From the NCBI GenBank assembly GCA_964409635.1, contig CAYPEL010000016.1, forward strand, positions 1 through 30,477: a stretch of DNA of 30,477 nucleotides. The letters are read 5' to 3'. A program made the translations under genes and the position numbers. Source of the stretch: CAYPEL01 sp964409635. Lineage in GTDB: Bacteria > Pseudomonadota > Gammaproteobacteria > DSM-19610. Positions 15,937-24,367 of the stretch are shown piece after piece (the stretch's first letter is position 1; each line of letters opens with the position of its first letter). A model generated the notes under the pieces. The model was not told the DNA's origin and did no database searches. It worked only from the letters and a program-made list of their open reading frames with translations.

Positions 15937-17430
15937 ATGGCAGAAGAAAATAAACAAGTCGATGAAAACAAGCTGATTGCGGAGCGCCGTGAGAAACTGA
16001 AAAAACTGCGCGAACAGGGTAACGCTTTTCCAAACGATTTCCGGCGTGATTCGTTGGCAGGTATGCTTCATGCGCAGTTTGATAGCAAGAATAACGAAGC
16101 GCTCGAAGCCATGCCCTCCCGGGTAAAAATTGCCGGACGCCTGATGGCGAAACGTGTTATGGGCAAAGCTAGTTTTGCCCAGTTGCAGGACATGTCGGGA
16201 AGCATTCAACTGTTTCTACAGCGCGACGCGCTGCCAGAAGGTGTTTACCAGGCTTTTAAAGGCTGGGATATTGGCGATATCGTGTCTGCTGAAGGGGTAA
16301 TGTTTAAGACCAAAACCGATGAATTGTCGGTCAAGGTGGATGCTTTTCGCCTGTTGACCAAATCATTGCGCCCGCTGCCCGAAAAATATCACGGCCTGAC
16401 TGATCAGGAAACCCGTTACCGTCAGCGTTATCTTGATCTGATCATGAGTGAAGAATCACGCCGTACCTTCATAACCCGCTCAAGGATTATCCAGTTCATA
16501 CGTGAATTTCTGAACAAGCAAAACTTTCTTGAAGTAGAAACACCCATGATGCACGTAATTCCGGGTGGCGCGACGGCACGGCCCTTTACCACCTACCACA
16601 ACGCGCTGGATATGGAGCTGTACTTACGTGTTGCGCCGGAACTGTATTTAAAACGCCTGCTGGTAGGGGGATTTGAAAAGGTCTATGAAATTAACCGCAG
16701 TTTTCGTAACGAAGGTTTGTCAACCCGGCACAATCCAGAATTCACCATGCTCGAATTTTACGAAGCCTATGCCGATTATCACGATCTTATGGACACCACG
16801 GAAAATTTGTTACGCAGCATGGCACAGCAGCTAAAAGGCACGCTGCAATTCGAATATCAGGGTGAAAGCTATGACTTTAGTCAAGCTTTTTCGCGCATGA
16901 CAGTGATCGAGTCTATTCTGAATTTCAATCAGAATCTGTCGGCATCGCAGCTCAGTGATACCGGCGCTGCAAAAGCGGTCGCTGAAAAACTGGGTATACC
17001 GCTAAAAGACAGTTACGGCCTGGGGAAAATCCAGATTGAGATATTTGAAAAAACTGTCGAGCACCGCTTGATCGCGCCGACATTTATTACCGCCTATCCC
17101 GCTGAAGTATCCCCGTTGGCGCGGCGCAATGATCAGGATCCACACGTCACCGACCGGTTTGAGTTCTTTGTGGGCGGCAGAGAGATTGCCAATGGGTTTT
17201 CGGAGTTAAACGATCCGGAAGATCAGGCTGAACGCTTCCGCCGCCAAGTTGAGGAGAAAGAGGCGGGTGACGATGAAGCCATGCATTATGATTCAGACTA
17301 CATATGCGCGCTGGAACACGGTATGCCACCAGCGGCAGGTGAGGGAATTGGTATAGACAGGCTGACTATGTTTTTTACTGACTCTCCGTCAATACGTGAT
17401 GTATTACTTTTCCCGCATATGCGTCAGTAA
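15937..17430 (+). CDS. lysS: Lysine--tRNA ligase, class II
   Basis: A 497-residue class II aminoacyl-tRNA synthetase. The N-terminal OB-fold anticodon-binding domain spans about 60-150 (VKIAGRLMAKRVMGKASFAQ). Catalytic motif 1 lies near YLDLIMSEESRRTFITRSRI. Motif 2 is FRNEGLSTRHNPEFTMLEFY. Motif 3 is GEGIGIDRLTMFFTDSPSIR near the end. Length matches bacterial LysS (about 500). GGGAA precedes the ATG by five bases. It is paired with prfB and probably cotranscribed. Its stop overlaps the convergent GAF-GGDEF-EAL gene by seven bases. Confidence 0.97.
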   Translation: MAEENKQVDENKLIAERREKLKKLREQGNAFPNDFRRDSLAGMLHAQFDSKNNEALEAMPSRVKIAGRLMAKRVMGKASFAQLQDMSGSIQLFLQRDALPEGVYQAFKGWDIGDIVSAEGVMFKTKTDELSVKVDAFRLLTKSLRPLPEKYHGLTDQETRYRQRYLDLIMSEESRRTFITRSRIIQFIREFLNKQNFLEVETPMMHVIPGGATARPFTTYHNALDMELYLRVAPELYLKRLLVGGFEKVYEINRSFRNEGLSTRHNPEFTMLEFYEAYADYHDLMDTTENLLRSMAQQLKGTLQFEYQGESYDFSQAFSRMTVIESILNFNQNLSASQLSDTGAAKAVAEKLGIPLKDSYGLGKIQIEIFEKTVEHRLIAPTFITAYPAEVSPLARRNDQDPHVTDRFEFFVGGREIANGFSELNDPEDQAERFRRQVEEKEAGDDEAMHYDSDYICALEHGMPPAAGEGIGIDRLTMFFTDSPSIRDVLLFPHMRQ

Positions 17431-19391
17431 ACTTTTGCTGCCTTAGCCTGAGCAACAGCACGTACAGGCCATTCACCGTTTTCCAGAAATTTCAGGAAGG
17501 CTTCCGGGTAGAGTGGCTTGCTGATCAAATAACCCTGGGCTATATCACAACCAGCCGCTTTAACGGCGTTCAGTACATCCAGCGTTTCAATGCCTTCGGC
17601 TACGGTAACCAGCCCCAGATTGTGTGCCAGGTCTATGGTAGACCGGACTATAACGGCGTCGTCGTTGCTGACGGTCATGTCTTTGACAAAGGAACGGTCG
17701 ATTTTAAGCTGATGTACCGGTAATTTTTTAAGATAACTGAGGGATGAATAACCTGTTCCAAAATCGTCGATACTCAGCCTGAGGCCCATGTTTTCCAGTT
17801 TTGAGAGTACTTCCATGGTATGTTCGGGGTTGCTCATGATCGTGCTCTCGGTAATTTCCAGCACCAGAACGTCGCGTTCCATTTTATACCTGGCGAGTAA
17901 ATCGGCTATTTGATCCGGTAAATGGCCATCCCTCAAATTATGCATCGACAGATTAACCGCGATACTCAGATCATAGCCCAGTGCGCGGTACTTCATACAT
18001 TCGCGTATCGACTTTTCGAGTATCAGCAAGGTAAAGGGTTTTATAAGCCCGGTGCTTTCTAAAATAGGTATGAATTCTACTGGAGAAATCAGACCTTTTC
18101 CCGGTTGTGTCCAGCGCGCCAGCGCTTCGGCGCCAGTAACCATACCGGTTCTGAGATCAAACTTCGGTTGCAGAGCAATATCGATCGCAGCTTCACTGAT
18201 GGCAGTGCGCAAGTCGCTGATTAAGGCAAGCCTGTCGGTACTGTGATCATCGAATTCATCACAATAGAAGGCATAGTCATCCCGGTTGCGTTTCGCCACG
18301 TACATAGCCGTATCGGCGTGCTTGAGCAGCCCGGTTGGATCCTGCCCATGATCCGGGTACAAGGCGATGCCGATGCTGGCACCTATACTGAAACTGTGGC
18401 CTTCAACAGTCACCGGGGTTTGCAAAACAGCTTGCAGTTTTGAGGCCACGAGGGCAGAAGATTCTAAGTCTGTTTCGGGAACCACGACAGCAAATTCATC
18501 GCCACCGAGACGGCCCAGGGTATCCACTTCCCGCAAGGTTCTCTGGAAACGTTGACCAATGCAGGTCAGTAAATGATCGCCCACGTGATGGCCTAGTGTA
18601 TCGTTGACGATCTTGAATTGATCCAGGTCTATCATCAGCAAAGCAAGGTTTTCACCATTACGCTTAGCACCCAGCACACCTTGTTGCAGGCGATCCATAA
18701 TCAAAGTTCGGTTAGGCAAGCCGGTAAGCGGGTCATGCACGGCGAGTTCGCGTAAATCTTCATTGGCTTGTGTTAACCGCGTATTTGTACTTTCTAGTTC
18801 GCTGCGAAAAGCCTCGGCAGTAATTTTTGCTTCGTTGAGTTCGTTGAAAATGATGGCGTTATCGATGGCAAAACTCACCTGCCCAGCAAACAGTTTCAAC
18901 ATATCAAGATCGCGTTTGCTGAATTCATCCTGGTCAATTTTGTTGATCGCGGCGATACCGCCCAGAAAATGCCGTTTGCCGACAAGCGGTACGAGGATTA
19001 ACGTACCGGCTTCCTTTTCCCAGCGGTTGCGCTCATTTTCACTGAGTTCTTCGAGTACGCCACGCCACCACGCCTTGCGGTTACGGAATACCCAACCACA
19101 CACACCGATTTCTATAGGCAGTTCTTGTGCTACCAGCTCATCGGCGTATTCACCGTCAGCGGCCATGTAAGTATAGTGTTGCTGGTCGTCGCTAAGGACG
19201 GGAATTAATACCGTTTCAGCATTAATCAATTCGCGGGCGCGTTGAGCGACGCGTTGATAGACACTTTGCAGGTCAAATTCGGAGCTGATCAGCTCTACAA
19301 TTTCCCGCAACAGACTTAATTCGAGCTCGCGCCGATCAAGCTCGCTTTCCAGCTGATGGATATGATTTAGATTCGTTGTGCTATCTGCCAT
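17424..19391 (-). CDS. GAF-GGDEF-EAL protein: bifunctional cyclic-di-GMP cyclase/phosphodiesterase
   Basis: A 655-residue soluble protein. A GAF sensor domain covers about 30-185 (hydrophobic ligand-type core with GVCGWVFRNRKAWW). A short coiled-coil covers about 185-215. The GGDEF domain covers about 216-375 with an intact active site RLGGDEF (296-300) and an inhibitory I-site RxxD at Arg287-Asp290. The EAL domain covers about 390-640 with the EAL motif at 422-424. Its other catalytic motifs are present too: LEITES, DDFGTGYSSLSYL and LKIDRSFV. Both catalytic sites therefore look active, and the net direction cannot be told. No membrane segment or signal peptide is seen, so it senses a cytoplasmic cue through GAF. 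It is convergent with lysS and probably a single-gene unit. Confidence 0.94.
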   Translation of the reverse strand: MADSTTNLNHIHQLESELDRRELELSLLREIVELISSEFDLQSVYQRVAQRARELINAETVLIPVLSDDQQHYTYMAADGEYADELVAQELPIEIGVCGWVFRNRKAWWRGVLEELSENERNRWEKEAGTLILVPLVGKRHFLGGIAAINKIDQDEFSKRDLDMLKLFAGQVSFAIDNAIIFNELNEAKITAEAFRSELESTNTRLTQANEDLRELAVHDPLTGLPNRTLIMDRLQQGVLGAKRNGENLALLMIDLDQFKIVNDTLGHHVGDHLLTCIGQRFQRTLREVDTLGRLGGDEFAVVVPETDLESSALVASKLQAVLQTPVTVEGHSFSIGASIGIALYPDHGQDPTGLLKHADTAMYVAKRNRDDYAFYCDEFDDHSTDRLALISDLRTAISEAAIDIALQPKFDLRTGMVTGAEALARWTQPGKGLISPVEFIPILESTGLIKPFTLLILEKSIRECMKYRALGYDLSIAVNLSMHNLRDGHLPDQIADLLARYKMERDVLVLEITESTIMSNPEHTMEVLSKLENMGLRLSIDDFGTGYSSLSYLKKLPVHQLKIDRSFVKDMTVSNDDAVIVRSTIDLAHNLGLVTVAEGIETLDVLNAVKAAGCDIAQGYLISKPLYPEAFLKFLENGEWPVRAVAQAKAAKVY

Positions 19392-19453
19392 AAACTCTCT
19401 GCCTGTATATTGTTGTTTATTAACTAGGCTTAGGAGTAGAACTTCGGCGATTT

Positions 19454-19519
19454 CTCAAGAAGCTTGAGTAATAGGGGGGTATTATTTTCTAGTATTATTC
19501 AATAACTTATTGTAATACC
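19454..19519. promoter_or_regulatory. Inverted repeats upstream of the GAF-GGDEF-EAL gene
   Basis: Three perfect inverted repeats lie within 66 bases upstream of the minus-strand start at 19391. They are CTCAAG-AAG-CTTGAG (19454-19468), CAATAA-C-TTATTG (19500-19512), and GGTATTA (19478-19484) with TAATACC (19513-19519). They lie in an AT-rich stretch that presumably holds the promoter. They could be operator sites, but no known regulator motif is recognised. Confidence 0.35.
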
Positions 19520-19552
19520 TGTACTTATGTATATTGGGTAGGAAATGACTAA

Positions 19553-20611
19553 TTATTTTTCCTCGGCAGGAAAGGGGTAGGGGAGAATTCCGAGGCTCAA
19601 TACTGCCTCTGGCCTGGTTGCTAAATGCAGGGTAACCGAAGCATTTTCAGCTGAAGAAATTTGGATAACGGCAAGCACATCAAAGCCACCATCCGGGTGC
19701 GCAGCCACGCTGACCAGTTTACCAACAGGCTGATTGTCACCTTTTTTTGCAACCACTATCTCGTCTCCGGGTGCCGGTTGCTGATCCGCTGAAACCTGTG
19801 CCTTGTACATGCGGCGCTTGAGTTTGCCGAGGTATTGCATTCTGGCGACGATCTCCTGCCCAGGGTAGCAACCTTTTTTGAAACTGACGCCATTGACCAG
19901 GTTCCAGTTCACCATCTGCGGCACAAAGGCTTCGCTGGTTTGCGAAACGATAACCGGGATTCCCGCCTGGATATCACTGAGCTGCCAGGCGCCAGCGCCA
20001 ACCGGCGCCGCTTTGACGTTTAAAGCACCCCATAATGTTTTTGCCAGATCAAAGGTTGTGTAAACCTCGAAGCTGGCGTGTTTACCGGGGACTTTTAGCT
20101 TGATTGTTGCATCGGTAAAAGTGACCTCATCCACAGCCTCAGGCAGGCTGCTGATGACCCGGCCTAGCTCCGCTTCAATGTCAACACCGGTAACGCCGAT
20201 GTGTACAAAATTGTCACTCACATCCTCCAGCGTGGCCTTTGCACGTAGAACGAACATGCGTAAGCGTTTAATCACCGGCTCGACCAGGCCGGCGGGCAGG
20301 CTCAGGTAGAAAGCGTCTGCGTGACGGAATATCCTCATCGTGGCGATCAGGCGCCCTTTGGGATTGCAATACCCGCTTAGCTGGCTATGGTGTTCATCAA
20401 CAGCCTTCAGATCGTTGCTCAATTGGGTCTGCAGGAAGCTAGCTGCATCCTCACCGTGCACAGCAATTAATCCGTAGTGTGACAAATCGGCAAAAGCATT
20501 GCCGGTAAGCACCACGCTGTTTTCGCGTCTCGGATTACCATAATGCGCCACGCTGCCGTTTTGGAACTCTGCACCCGCGTCAGTCAGGAACTCCCGCCAT
20601 TTTTCTTGCAT
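19553..20611 (-). CDS. ygfZ: tRNA-modifying/iron-sulfur-related protein YgfZ (GcvT-like fold)
   Basis: A 352-residue folate-binding protein. The signature KKGCYPGQEIVARMQYLGK lies at about 246-264, with the conserved Cys248 essential in E. coli YgfZ. The N-terminal part (LIAVHGEDAASFLQTQLSND) and the C-terminal beta-barrel (VGKLVSVAAHP) fit the family. YgfZ supports assembly or repair of certain iron-sulfur enzymes such as MiaB in a tetrahydrofolate-dependent way. It is transcribed divergently from the ygfX-like gene across about 106 bp, the arrangement of E. coli ygfZ versus sdhE-ygfX, except that sdhE is absent here. Confidence 0.93.
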   Translation of the reverse strand: MQEKWREFLTDAGAEFQNGSVAHYGNPRRENSVVLTGNAFADLSHYGLIAVHGEDAASFLQTQLSNDLKAVDEHHSQLSGYCNPKGRLIATMRIFRHADAFYLSLPAGLVEPVIKRLRMFVLRAKATLEDVSDNFVHIGVTGVDIEAELGRVISSLPEAVDEVTFTDATIKLKVPGKHASFEVYTTFDLAKTLWGALNVKAAPVGAGAWQLSDIQAGIPVIVSQTSEAFVPQMVNWNLVNGVSFKKGCYPGQEIVARMQYLGKLKRRMYKAQVSADQQPAPGDEIVVAKKGDNQPVGKLVSVAAHPDGGFDVLAVIQISSAENASVTLHLATRPEAVLSLGILPYPFPAEEK

Positions 20612-20717
20612 AGGTCTCGCTTACCTTTCATTGTGTAGTAGTAAAATCTTAGCCGCTTGCCAGGCCTCTGTCACCTGTTAAACTAGCCGGTATTCAATTT
20701 AATAACGGGTGACAGGG

Positions 20718-21185
20718 ATGTCGTTACGTTCTAGCCGATCATTCAAAACTACATTAGGTGTTGATATTGGGCTGTCAACCCTTTTACGGGGCTTGCTCAT
20801 TATCTGTTACAGCCTGACAGGCATTTTATGCCTGGTGCTGTCTTTGGACTTACTCGTTAGGATTGGCCTGTGTCTGTTATCGATCGCATACGGTCTATAT
20901 CTAATCCTCTATCAATTTGGGCCGCTGAATGAGTCGCGTGTCAGGCGGATTATCTATACAAATAATCAAGGCTGGTGTCTGTTATTTGCGAGTGGCGGCC
21001 AAGTGACTACTCATCTGCATCTACCGGTGTTCGTCACCCGATTTCTGGTCATAGCTCGCTTTGGCGGTGGCATTATCCCACAATACTGTGTTGTGATACC
21101 GGCTGATGCCGTTGAACGAACAGTATTTCGTCACTTACGGGTGCGCTTGCTACAATCCGCCCATGGCAATAGAAATCGAAGGTAA
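20718..21185 (+). CDS. ygfX: YgfX/CptA-like membrane protein
   Basis: A 155-residue protein from ATG 20718 (an in-frame GTG at 20709 is the alternative). Two hydrophobic helices at about 20-65 are followed by a soluble part rich in beta strands (GWCLLFASGGQVTTHLHLPV). That is the usual architecture of YgfX/CptA (Cpta_toxin) proteins of about 135-160 residues. E. coli YgfX pairs with SdhE (YgfY), the flavinylation factor of succinate dehydrogenase, and has been described both as a toxin affecting FtsZ/MreB and as a membrane partner of SdhE. Sequence similarity is weak by eye; position opposite ygfZ is the main support. The sdhE partner is not present in the window. Confidence 0.72.
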   Translation: MSLRSSRSFKTTLGVDIGLSTLLRGLLIICYSLTGILCLVLSLDLLVRIGLCLLSIAYGLYLILYQFGPLNESRVRRIIYTNNQGWCLLFASGGQVTTHLHLPVFVTRFLVIARFGGGIIPQYCVVIPADAVERTVFRHLRVRLLQSAHGNRNRR

Positions 21186-21212
21186 ATTTTTGATCCTTTA
21201 CCCCAATTCACA

Positions 21213-22700
21213 GTGGTAAAAACTGTGCCTCCACTCATTCTGGTTTTCTGCCTAGGCCTGCTGGTTGGCTGCAACCCGGAATCATCACAGGCCATACGCT
21301 TCGGGCTGGCCAGCGCACCGATTAATCTGGATCCACGCTTTGCAACTGACGCCGCCTCTGAACGCATCAACCGGCTTATTTACAGCCGCCTGGTAGATTT
21401 TGATGAAGCTTCACGCCCGCTGCCGGCTTTGGCAAGCTGGCAGCTCGTCGCACCCGGAAAGTACCGTTTCCGGCTGGGTAAAACGGGGCGGAAATTTCAT
21501 AATGGCACCGCGCTCGATGCGGATGATGTGGTTGCAACTTATCGATCAATCCTCGATGCGGACATGGCATCTCCCCACCGGAAAACGCTCTCGATCATAA
21601 AAACTGTGCGTGCAATTGATGCCGACACAATCGATTTTGAACTCACCCGGCCCGATTCGCTTTTCCCCGCCTATTTGGCTATTGGCATCCTGCCGGAAGA
21701 GCTTATAAAAGCGCACCGTACGCTGGCAAAAAAACCAGTTGGAAGTGGCCCGTTTAGATTTGATGACTGGCCACATGCTGGAAGATTAAAATTGATCCGG
21801 GTAACGGATTCTCAACCCTTGATATTTGAAAAGGTAGCTGATCCAACCATGCGCGTCCTTAAATTGCTGCGGGGTGAAATAGACCTGTTGCAAAATGACT
21901 TACCGGCTGAGCTGGTAAGCTATCTGTCAGAAAAGTCCGGCTTGAATGTACAGCATCTGGAAGGCAGTAATTTCACCTATCTTGGACTCAATTTAGAAGA
22001 CCAACACACGGCATCTCTGGCAGTCAGACAAGCCATTGCGCTAGCTATTAACCGGCAAGCGATTATTCGTTATATCTTTTCAAATCGCGCACAAAAAGCA
22101 GCTTCACTCTTACCTCCCTCGCACTGGGCGGGCGGAAAAGGTCTGGTGGCCATTAAGCAGGACGTGCCAATGGCCCGGAAACTGCTAAGTGAGGCAGGTT
22201 ACAACGCACAGCATCCATTGCAACTGGTTTATAAAACATCCAGTGATCCCTTCCGGGTTCGCATCGCCACCATCTTGCAGCAACAACTTTCAGAGGTCGG
22301 GATAGAGGTCAGCATAAAGAGCTACGACTGGGGCACCTTCTACGGTGACATCAAGGCTGGCCGGTTCCAGTTATTCAGTCTGACTTGGGTGGGCGTAAAA
22401 ACACCGGATATTTTTCGCTATGTATTCCATAGCCGTTCGTTACCGCCTGAGGGTGCAAACCGGGGAAGATTACAGGACGATGGCATCGATAAATTGATAG
22501 CAATGGCAGAACATGAACCAGACATGCGAAAAAAAGCCCTGCTGTATCAACAGATACAGGCGCATTTACTGAAAATACTACCCTATGTTCCCCTCTGGTA
22601 CGAAGACCAGTTCGTTGCTATGCGTGCTAGTATACAAAATTATAAAATAGCCGCGGATGGTAATTTTGACGCGCTGATAAACACGGTAAAATCCTTCTGA
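21213..22700 (+). CDS. Peptide-type ABC transporter substrate-binding lipoprotein (SBP family 5)
   Basis: A 495-residue protein with a lipoprotein signal peptide (start GTG 21213, lipobox LLVGC, Cys20). The mature part fits family 5 (DppA/OppA/MppA). It shows the N-terminal RFGLASAPINLDPRFATDAA, then FRLGKTGRKFHNGTALDADD (signature FxDGxPxxAxDV-like), and the late CSS-type segment KIYDW-like YDWGTFYGDIKAGRFQLFSL. It probably delivers peptides from the periplasm to the two permeases encoded at 24493 and 25555. The gene ends two bases before the YkuD gene, so they are translationally linked. The ligand is unknown; neighbours (YkuD enzyme, NagZ) favour murein peptides over dietary peptides, which is inference. 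Confidence 0.9.
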   Translation: MVKTVPPLILVFCLGLLVGCNPESSQAIRFGLASAPINLDPRFATDAASERINRLIYSRLVDFDEASRPLPALASWQLVAPGKYRFRLGKTGRKFHNGTALDADDVVATYRSILDADMASPHRKTLSIIKTVRAIDADTIDFELTRPDSLFPAYLAIGILPEELIKAHRTLAKKPVGSGPFRFDDWPHAGRLKLIRVTDSQPLIFEKVADPTMRVLKLLRGEIDLLQNDLPAELVSYLSEKSGLNVQHLEGSNFTYLGLNLEDQHTASLAVRQAIALAINRQAIIRYIFSNRAQKAASLLPPSHWAGGKGLVAIKQDVPMARKLLSEAGYNAQHPLQLVYKTSSDPFRVRIATILQQQLSEVGIEVSIKSYDWGTFYGDIKAGRFQLFSLTWVGVKTPDIFRYVFHSRSLPPEGANRGRLQDDGIDKLIAMAEHEPDMRKKALLYQQIQAHLLKILPYVPLWYEDQFVAMRASIQNYKIAADGNFDALINTVKSF

Positions 22701-22702
22701 AA

Positions 22703-23203
22703 TTGAAACAGGCTGACGCGCTATTGATACCCGATATTGAAATCAGCCTGGCTGGACAAAGGCTAGTATTGAACCAGCAAGAGGGTATAAAGACCTATCC
22801 GGTTTCAACTGCGCTCAACGGGGCAGGGGAGCGGCACGGCAGCGAATGCACACCGCGCGGCTGGCATCGTATCCGTGCAAAAATCGGTGCGGGCGAGCCC
22901 GCAGGAACGGTATTCAGTGGCCGGCGGCCAACCGGTGAGCTGTATAACAAAGCACTGGCCGCACGTTTTCCGGATCGTGACTGGATACTGTCACGGATAC
23001 TGTGGCTCTCCGGAAACGAGCCTGGCGTAAACCGGCTAGGGAATGTCGACACCCTGCGGCGCTATATTTATATCCACGGTTGTCCGGACACTGAACCCAT
23101 GGGCGTGCCGGTTTCGCACGGCTGTATTCGTATGACCAATGCCGGCGTCATCGACCTTTTCAAGCGGGTTGATGCAGGCGCCAGCGTACTGATAATAGAA
23201 TAG
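22703..23203 (+). CDS. YkuD-domain L,D-transpeptidase/L,D-carboxypeptidase without signal peptide
   Basis: A 166-residue protein starting at TTG 22703, two bases after the upstream stop; no ATG is available near the N-terminus. The YkuD catalytic signature is complete: His125-Gly126 (YIYIHGCPDTEP) and the SHGCIRM motif with catalytic Cys141 and Arg143. There is no signal peptide, lipobox or membrane helix, and the domain fills nearly the whole protein. Exported crosslinking enzymes of this family carry signal peptides. Signal-less ones of about this size, such as Acinetobacter ElsL/LdtK (from memory), act in the cytoplasm as L,D-carboxypeptidases that trim murein tetrapeptides during recycling. 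That is the best reading here, supported by nagZ and a peptide importer in the same cluster. Confidence 0.88.
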   Translation: MKQADALLIPDIEISLAGQRLVLNQQEGIKTYPVSTALNGAGERHGSECTPRGWHRIRAKIGAGEPAGTVFSGRRPTGELYNKALAARFPDRDWILSRILWLSGNEPGVNRLGNVDTLRRYIYIHGCPDTEPMGVPVSHGCIRMTNAGVIDLFKRVDAGASVLIIE

Positions 23204-23217
23204 GAGAACGGAGCGCC

Positions 23218-24321
23218 ATGACCTGTGTCATCGCTGTAACTGCAGGATCAGCCGGAACCGGCGCAACCACGGTTGCAACGGGGCTAGCTATTGCACTCTC
23301 AAGGCATGGTCACAGTGTTTGTTTGCTCGATGCTGACTGGGGTTCATCGAGTGCGAGTAAGTTACTCAATACACAGCCTGGAATGACGCTAGTCAACTTG
23401 CTGGATGGCCAGACAAACCTTGAGCAGGTAGTACAACAGGGCATTTGTGGTGTCGACATTATATTCGGGGATTCGGCGGCTGAACGTATGTCGGCGCTGA
23501 CTTCAGATCAACTGCGGGAAATGGCCAGGCAATTATCTGGATTAAAATACTACGACTACTTGATTATCGATGTCGCAGCGGGTCAGGATCGTACCGTCAC
23601 TTCTTTTCTGCACGCCAGTGATTTGTTATTGCTTGTCATAACACCCAACAGGAAAACTCAGGATAGCGCTTACCATACACTTAAACGCCTACGTGATGCC
23701 AATGCCACAAATCTAATGATGACGGTGGTCAATCAATGCCGAAACAGTATTATCGGCAGTCACGCTCATGCGCGTTTCCGTGAGATCACGGAATTTTATT
23801 TACATGAGGCACCCGACTTGCTGGGCATGGTCAGTGATGCGGATCGGAAGAAAAACTCCAGCCAGGAAGTACTTAAAAAACTCTGCGGCGTTGGATCTGA
23901 ACTCGAATTGCTTGCTGAGAAAATCCTGTTAAGAAAGAAAACCAGCAGCCAGCAATCCATGCGGGAATTCTGGCAGCGTTACCTGGCAGCTGCGGATATT
24001 AATTCCGATTTCACCGATAACCTGGAGCCTGAGGGCACGTTTGAATCACTGGAAGAACAACTTGATAAGCTATCACAGCGTGTTGAAGCTTTAATAAACC
24101 AGGTAAATCAATACAAGCAAGCCAAACCCAGAGAACAAGCGAAAATCAATACCCGGAGGCCTGACATACCAGACACGATTACCCAGTCAGGCCCTGAATA
24201 CTGGCTGCAAGGACTCAACCACCTAATTGACATTGAAGCAGGTGAAACACTGGATCATTTTTACCGTATTCAGCAAGCTTCCGGAAGCACCCTGCGCTGT
24301 GCGTATTACAGGGCAGGGTAG
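23218..24321 (+). CDS. MinD/FlhG-like protein with degenerate P-loop and C-terminal coiled coil
   Basis: A 367-residue protein of the MinD/ParA (SIMIBI) fold. Residues 1-240 align with MinD/FlhG: a strand-loop-helix with LLDADWGSSSASKLL (Asp38, Asp40) and a Walker B strand YLIIDVAAGQD (Asp118). The deviant Walker A motif, normally KGGxGKTT, reads SAGTGATT at residues 11-18, so both the signature lysine and the phosphate-binding lysine are gone. ATP binding or hydrolysis is therefore doubtful. Residues about 270-300 form a predicted coiled coil (SLEEQLDKLSQRVEALINQV), and an extra C-terminal domain follows. AGGAG precedes the ATG. It sits between a YkuD enzyme and ABC permeases, and no flagellar or min genes are nearby. 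It may be a non-hydrolysing scaffold, which is inference. Confidence 0.85.
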   Translation: MTCVIAVTAGSAGTGATTVATGLAIALSRHGHSVCLLDADWGSSSASKLLNTQPGMTLVNLLDGQTNLEQVVQQGICGVDIIFGDSAAERMSALTSDQLREMARQLSGLKYYDYLIIDVAAGQDRTVTSFLHASDLLLLVITPNRKTQDSAYHTLKRLRDANATNLMMTVVNQCRNSIIGSHAHARFREITEFYLHEAPDLLGMVSDADRKKNSSQEVLKKLCGVGSELELLAEKILLRKKTSSQQSMREFWQRYLAAADINSDFTDNLEPEGTFESLEEQLDKLSQRVEALINQVNQYKQAKPREQAKINTRRPDIPDTITQSGPEYWLQGLNHLIDIEAGETLDHFYRIQQASGSTLRCAYYRAG

Positions 24322-24367
24322 AGAGGAAGCTATTTTTTTGGGAATCTCTTAACTTATTCGAGAATGC

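Noticed and set aside
23218..24321. Flagellar FlhG or division-site MinD
   Set aside because: No flhF, fliA, che, minC or minE neighbours are present, and the Walker A lysines are missing, so neither specific name is justified.
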